Positions 6,391 through 10,267 of a DNA stretch of 10,267 bases are shown here, in pieces (position 1 is the first letter of the stretch; the number at the start of each line of letters is the position of its first letter). The stretch lies in NCBI GenBank assembly GCA_029571495.1, contig JAKPSO010000357.1:1-10267 (forward strand). Reading direction: 5' to 3'. The notes under the pieces are model-generated. The model searched no databases. It saw only the letters and a program-made list of their open reading frames with translations, and was not told the DNA's origin. This DNA comes from Pseudomonadota bacterium (GTDB lineage Bacteria > Pseudomonadota > Gammaproteobacteria > Burkholderiales > Casimicrobiaceae). The translations under genes and the position numbers were made by a program.

Positions 6391-7698
6391 ATGTCAAATC
6401 GCATCAAACACATCGTCTCGGCCATCGGCCAATCCATCGCCAACGTCGCGTCGAAACTGCGCGGCCCGCTCGCCGCAGCGCCACGCGCCGCCGCAACTGT
6501 CGGCAGTGGGTTCTTCCGCCGCAACACCAAGAAACTCATTGCGCTCGGTGTCATCGGCGCAGCTTGCTACGGCCTGTACTCCCACCCACCAGTGCAAAAC
6601 ATCGAGCGCGGTGAAGTCGGCGTACGCATCAACCAACTGACAGGGACAGTTAGCGAGTCACGCGACGGCACGGTGTGGGTTATCCCCGGCTTGCATCAGC
6701 TGCGTCGCTATCCGCTGCGCGACCAATCATTCCGCCCCGCCGCGAGCAGAGGCGAAGGGTCGCTAGCACACTTTCAATCGGTCGAAGGATTGTCGCTCGG
6801 CGTCGATGTGGCGGTGCGTTACGCGCTCGATCCGAACAAGATCGCGTCGATGGCGGTCAATCTGCCAGAGGACTTGGGTGGCGAGGTGGTTCGACCCGCC
6901 GTGGAAGGCGTCATCTACAAAGTGTTTACGCGTTACACGGTGCGCGAAATTTTCTCGTCAAAGCGCGCTGAGATCGTGCAGTCGATTGAGGCCGAGTTGA
7001 AGCCAAAACTGGCCGCTGACGGAATCGCACTGCGTGGCGTACAAGTGGGGCGTATCGAGTTGCCAGCCGAATACAAAGCTGGCATGGAGAAGCTGCTCGC
7101 CGAGGAGTTGGCCAGCGAAAAAATGCGCTACACCTTGGAGCTCAAAGAAAAGCAGGTGAAAGAAACCGCGCTCGAAGCCGACGCCGCGAAAGTTCGGCGC
7201 GAAAAAGCCGCCGAGGCTGCTGCCAACGAACAAGTGATTGCCGCGCGAGCACAGGAAGAGGCGATGAAGCACGTGCTTCCATTCAAGCAAAAGCAAATCG
7301 AGCAGCGTCAACTGGAAGCCGAAGCCGAGCGTCAATCGCGCGTGAAAATGGCCGAAGGTGCCGCGCAAGCCCGCCGCATCGAAGCAGCAGGTGAGGCCGA
7401 TTCGCGGCAGAAATTGGCCGACGCCGAGGCGTATCGACTGGATCGCGTCGGCAAGGTGTCGACCGAGCAAATGGCGCGCGAGGGTGCCGTGATCACGCGT
7501 CATCCACTGTTGATCCAAAAGACACTCGCTGACAAACTCTCGGACAAAGTTTCAGTCATCATCGCACCCGCTCCGACCAACGGCGATTTCATCGGCGCGG
7601 CGCTACTCGGAAAGACTCCGACCACCGCGAAGGTTGACCCCCAGGTCGCACGCGCCACGCCGGGCACTGACGAAGCCGCCAGCAAGGAGGGCGAATAA
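6391..7698 (+). CDS. SPFH/Band 7 (prohibitin/HflK-like) membrane protein
   Basis: A 435-residue protein. A basic, Ala-rich N-terminus (residues 1-46, ending RRNTKK) precedes one membrane segment (about 48-63), so the bulk should lie on the periplasmic side. The SPFH/Band 7 domain spans about 67-230, starting with IERGEVGVRINQLTG and VWVIPGLHQLRRYPLRDQSF. It also contains GVDVAVRYALDPNK, a VRPAVEGVIYKVFTRYTVREIFSSKRAEI stretch given here only by its ends (168-195), and GVQVGRIELP. A long Glu/Lys/Ala-rich coiled coil follows (about 232-365), then a short tail rich in Thr and Pro. Proteins of this superfamily build ring-like or cage-like oligomers on membranes and modulate proteases or membrane organisation; which role applies here is not visible. 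The stop overlaps the ATG of the SH3-like gene by one base (TAATG), so the two are translated together. It is divergent from the two-component system, and a leader segment may pair with its ribosome site. Confidence 0.92.
   Translation: MSNRIKHIVSAIGQSIANVASKLRGPLAAAPRAAATVGSGFFRRNTKKLIALGVIGAACYGLYSHPPVQNIERGEVGVRINQLTGTVSESRDGTVWVIPGLHQLRRYPLRDQSFRPAASRGEGSLAHFQSVEGLSLGVDVAVRYALDPNKIASMAVNLPEDLGGEVVRPAVEGVIYKVFTRYTVREIFSSKRAEIVQSIEAELKPKLAADGIALRGVQVGRIELPAEYKAGMEKLLAEELASEKMRYTLELKEKQVKETALEADAAKVRREKAAEAAANEQVIAARAQEEAMKHVLPFKQKQIEQRQLEAEAERQSRVKMAEGAAQARRIEAAGEADSRQKLADAEAYRLDRVGKVSTEQMAREGAVITRHPLLIQKTLADKLSDKVSVIIAPAPTNGDFIGAALLGKTPTTAKVDPQVARATPGTDEAASKEGE
7684..7690 (+). promoter_or_regulatory. 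Ribosome binding site of the SH3-like protein gene
   Basis: AAGGAGG near the end of the SPFH gene, seven bases before the ATG at 7698. It is the strongest Shine-Dalgarno sequence in the window and supports this start. Confidence 0.85.
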
Positions 7699-9128
7699 TG
7701 TCTACGCTCCTCACAGCCGCCGTCGCCGCCACACTCGCCATCGTGTCGCAAGATCAAGTCTCGCTTCGCGCCTCGCCGCGTGACAGCGCGCCGCAGCACG
7801 CGCAACTCACACAGGGCGACACGCTCGAAATTCGCGGCGAGCGCGCGGACTACTTGCAGGTGTATGACCATCGCCGCGAACGCGCCGGATTCGTGCGTAC
7901 CACGCAAGTGCGCCGCACGGCGCTCGTGGCCGACGAGGCAAGCAGCCTGCTCTCGGTGATGCGTTTCGTCAAGGACACACCGGGGAGCGAATCGCTCGGC
8001 ATTGCGTACACGGCGGCATACCTAAAAGCCGCACCGAACAGCGCGATCGACGCGGAACCATTCGAGATTTTGGGAACGCTCGCTGATCGCCTCGCGCAAC
8101 GCGCGTCAAACGCGAGCAAATCACAGGAAGCGCTGGTCAACGCGCAGCTCGAAACGGCGAGCGTGTATGGCGTACGCATGAGGAGCATTGAGCGCGACGG
8201 ACGCGTCCGGCTTTGCTATGACGGCGAAGCGCATCGTCGCGTGCTCGCGCTCTCGAAGGGCAACGCGGCTCGTGCCCGCGCCGCGTTGTCACTTACCGCC
8301 AACGAGTGCATCGACCCAGCTCTGTTGCCGGCGGATCGGCGGCGTCTCGACGAATGGCGTGGCGAAGTCGTCGAGACCGTGAAGTCGGACGGTCTTCCGG
8401 AGTATCTGCGCAATCGCTTGGAGCTGCGGCGCGCGAGCGTGTGGTCGAGCCTCGCATTTCATCGTGCCCGGTTAGGTGCGGAGAGCGCCGATACCGTCGA
8501 GGCCGTCAAGCGTGCCATGGATTCGTTTTCGGCGGTGAACAAAACCGAACTCACCGACGCGGATCAAGCGACGTACACCGAGGCGGCGATTCGTGTAAGC
8601 GCGGTTCGCCCTGCCGTCGATGTTGTACCGCCGCTCGCGAAGCAGAAGCTCGCGATCCGCACGACGCCCGGCGAACCGGGTCAGACCTGCGTACACGTTG
8701 TAAACCCAGCGCAGCCCGACGCGACGCTCTTCAAGCAATGCACCTACGGCGTGGTGTGGCCACGCTCCGTTAACGTCAATGCGGTCGGAACGTCGCTGGC
8801 GCTCAGCGTACAAACACTCGACGCGTGGCGTGAACTCTGGGTGTTCAAGCGCGACAACGACGGCTGGCATCTCGACGTATTGCCGCCCTCGTCGGCAACG
8901 CTCAGTCCAGACATCGGTTACATCGACTTCGCGGGTTGGGTGCCCGGCGGAACACAGCTGCTCGTCGCCCGCGAATCGCGCGCAGAGCAGCGTTACAAAC
9001 GGAGCTTCGAGACACTACGCATGGACACCCTCACCACTGAAAAGGCCGCCGATCATCCGAATTCGCTCTCCACGTTTTATCGCTGGCAGGATGCCGCGTG
9101 GAGGAAGAATTCGTTGGCGTTGCGCTGA
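7698..9128 (+). CDS. SH3-like domain protein of unknown function, probably exported
   Basis: A 476-residue protein that I cannot assign to a named family. The first 18 residues are hydrophobic (STLLTAAVAATLAIVS) and may be a signal peptide, although no basic residue precedes the core. Residues about 16-74 resemble a bacterial SH3 domain: QDQVSLRASPRDSA, then TQGDTLEIRGERADYLQV and GFVRTTQVRR. The middle (about 80-310) looks helical and contains runs of Arg and Ala. The C-terminal part (about 315-476) is richer in strands and aromatic residues (VVWPRS, WRELWVFKRDNDGWHLDVL, FAGWVPGG, YRWQDAAW). The only four cysteines fall into two pairs, 173/204 and 331/348, which fits disulfides in an oxidising compartment. 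The gene begins within the stop of the SPFH gene (TAATG), so the product probably works with that membrane protein, perhaps as a periplasmic or peptidoglycan-facing partner. That role is inferred from context and the SH3-like domain only. Confidence 0.85.
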   Translation: MSTLLTAAVAATLAIVSQDQVSLRASPRDSAPQHAQLTQGDTLEIRGERADYLQVYDHRRERAGFVRTTQVRRTALVADEASSLLSVMRFVKDTPGSESLGIAYTAAYLKAAPNSAIDAEPFEILGTLADRLAQRASNASKSQEALVNAQLETASVYGVRMRSIERDGRVRLCYDGEAHRRVLALSKGNAARARAALSLTANECIDPALLPADRRRLDEWRGEVVETVKSDGLPEYLRNRLELRRASVWSSLAFHRARLGAESADTVEAVKRAMDSFSAVNKTELTDADQATYTEAAIRVSAVRPAVDVVPPLAKQKLAIRTTPGEPGQTCVHVVNPAQPDATLFKQCTYGVVWPRSVNVNAVGTSLALSVQTLDAWRELWVFKRDNDGWHLDVLPPSSATLSPDIGYIDFAGWVPGGTQLLVARESRAEQRYKRSFETLRMDTLTTEKAADHPNSLSTFYRWQDAAWRKNSLALR

Positions 9129-9166
9129 GTTGTGCGTTCGGCTGCGGCTTCACGAAGCGCCCGATA

Positions 9167-9172
9167 GATAAT
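9167..9172 (+). promoter_or_regulatory. Possible -10 element of cca
   Basis: GATAAT matches the sigma-70 -10 consensus at five of six positions and ends six bases before the cca ATG. No matching -35 hexamer is evident at normal spacing. Transcripts from it would start at or next to the ATG. Confidence 0.3.
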
Positions 9173-9178
9173 CAGCGC

Positions 9179-10267
9179 ATGAAAATCTATCAAGTCGGCG
9201 GCAGTGTTCGCGACGCGCTTTTGGGCTTGCCCTCTCACGATCACGATTACGTCGTGGTCGGCGCGAGCGTGGACGACATGCTGGCGCTGGGCTATCAGCC
9301 CGTGGGCAAAGATTTTCCAGTGTTTTTGCATCCGCAAACGAAAGACGAATACGCGCTCGCGCGCACGGAACGTAAGAGCGGGCGCGGCTACACGGGCTTT
9401 ACGTTTCATGCCGCGAGCGATGTGTCGCTCGAAGACGATTTGTGTCGTCGCGATCTGACGATCAATGCGATGGCGCGCGACGAGGATGGCGCGCTGGTGG
9501 ACCCGTATGGCGGCGCGCGTGACTTGAGCGCGAAAGTGCTGCGGCATGTGAGTGATGCGTTTGCCGAAGATCCGTTGCGTGTGTTGCGCCTCGCGCGTTT
9601 CGCGGCGCGATTCACGGAGTTTTCGGTTGCGCCGGAGACGATCGCGTTGTGCCGTCGGCTGGTTAAGGAGGGCGAAATTCGCGAGCTGGTCGCCGAGCGT
9701 GTGTGGCAAGAAATTTCGCGTGGACTGATGGAGGCTAAGCCGTCGCGCATGTTTGCGGTGCTTCGCGAATGTGGCGCGCTCGCGGAGCTTGCGCCGGAGT
9801 TGGATCGGTTGTGGGGCGTGCCGCAGAAGCCGCAATGGCACCCGGAAATTGACACCGGTATTCACGTAATGCAAGTCGTCGATTACACCGCGGATCGCGG
9901 GTGGCCGCTCGCCACGCGCTACGCGGCGCTGACGCATGATTTGGGCAAGGGCCTAACGCCCGCTGACATCCTTCCCGCGCATCATGGGCATGAAGAGCGC
10001 AGTGTGCAGCTAGTCGCGGCGCTTTCCGAGCGTTGGCGCGTACCGCGCGAGTGTGCGGACTTGGCCGCGCACGTCGCGGCGGAGCACGGCAAACTGGCCA
10101 ACATCGCGACGCTTCGTGCGACCACGGTGCACGATTTGCTCATGACGTTGGATGCGATTCGTCGCCCGGAACGCTTCGCGCAGATGCTCGATGCCTGTGA
10201 GGCGGACAAGTGTTCGCGCCCCGGCATGGCGGGGCCGTTTCCTCCGCGTGACGCGGCGCTCGCGGCG
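9179..10267 (+). CDS. cca: Class II CCA tRNA nucleotidyltransferase, multifunctional Cca (C-terminus beyond window)
   Basis: The frame opens with ATG at 9179 and runs 363 codons to the right edge without a stop; E. coli Cca has about 412, so roughly 50 residues are missing. It follows E. coli Cca closely. The N-terminal nucleotidyltransferase has MKIYQVGGSVRDALLG, the metal-binding Asp21-His-Asp23 pair (DHDYVVVG), DFPVFLHPQT, ARTERKSGRGYTGFT and the RRDLTINAMA motif (90-99). The neck and body region shows EDPLRVLRLARFAARF. The HD phosphohydrolase domain begins after WHPEIDTGIH, with LTHDLGKGLTP (HD at 253-254) and HHGHE. The enzyme adds or repairs the 3' CCA of tRNAs in the cytoplasm, and the HD domain has phosphatase and phosphodiesterase activity in known members. 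It starts 50 bases after the SH3-like gene and has no Shine-Dalgarno sequence, so it may use its own promoter. It is a housekeeping gene and marks this as chromosomal DNA. Confidence 0.97.
   Translation, partial: MKIYQVGGSVRDALLGLPSHDHDYVVVGASVDDMLALGYQPVGKDFPVFLHPQTKDEYALARTERKSGRGYTGFTFHAASDVSLEDDLCRRDLTINAMARDEDGALVDPYGGARDLSAKVLRHVSDAFAEDPLRVLRLARFAARFTEFSVAPETIALCRRLVKEGEIRELVAERVWQEISRGLMEAKPSRMFAVLRECGALAELAPELDRLWGVPQKPQWHPEIDTGIHVMQVVDYTADRGWPLATRYAALTHDLGKGLTPADILPAHHGHEERSVQLVAALSERWRVPRECADLAAHVAAEHGKLANIATLRATTVHDLLMTLDAIRRPERFAQMLDACEADKCSRPGMAGPFPPRDAALAA

Noticed and set aside
6958..7518. 186-codon open frame on the minus strand
   Set aside because: It is antisense to the coiled-coil part of the SPFH gene. 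Its Leu/Phe-rich translation is what reversed Glu/Lys/Ala codons give.
9077..9937. 286-codon open frame on the minus strand
   Set aside because: It is antisense to cca, whose protein motifs are unmistakable. The Arg/His-rich translation looks like a shadow frame.

Overview
The window looks like chromosomal DNA of a beta-proteobacterium, most likely of the order Burkholderiales. The reasons are its high G+C content with G/C-rich third codon positions, a Bug-type solute-binding protein, an Ada-AlkA fusion protein, and a class II Cca with the gamma/beta-proteobacterial layout. No rRNA, tRNA, insertion sequence, integrase or CRISPR array was seen. Genes are closely packed and no intergenic gap exceeds about 280 bases. 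The genes cut by the two window edges (Ada-AlkA on the left, Cca on the right) are open to the edge without an internal stop.

Layout, left to right. (1) 1-849, minus: the N-terminal 283 codons of a fused Ada-type methylphosphotriester sensor, AraC-type DNA-binding domain and AlkA-type DNA glycosylase. (2) 1024-3050, plus: a secreted Bug/TctC solute-binding protein, then a cytoplasmic protein of the 4,5-dihydroxyphthalate decarboxylase family. They are probably one small uptake and catabolism operon for an aromatic or other carboxylate. (3) 3243-6115, minus: a two-component system with the OmpR-like response regulator first and a large transmembrane histidine kinase second, joined by an ATGA overlap. 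A possible 45-residue small ORF with its own Shine-Dalgarno sequence sits just upstream (6141-6278). (4) 6391-9128, plus: an operon divergent from the two-component system. It encodes an SPFH/Band 7 (prohibitin/HflK-like) membrane protein and a 476-residue SH3-like, probably periplasmic protein of unknown function, joined by a TAATG overlap. (5) 9179-10267, plus: cca, the tRNA CCA-adding enzyme, cut by the right edge.

The most interesting part is the two-component / SPFH / SH3 block (3243-9128). The kinase has a large unassigned sensor region containing four cysteines. The regulator is divergent from, and so may control, an envelope-located SPFH plus SH3 pair. The intergenic region between them is unusually structured. 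It holds a nested dyad at 6218-6249 and a 9-base segment at 6280-6288 that is perfectly complementary to the Shine-Dalgarno region of the SPFH gene (6381-6389). A working inference is an envelope-responsive module with possible RNA-level control. The sequence alone does not prove this.
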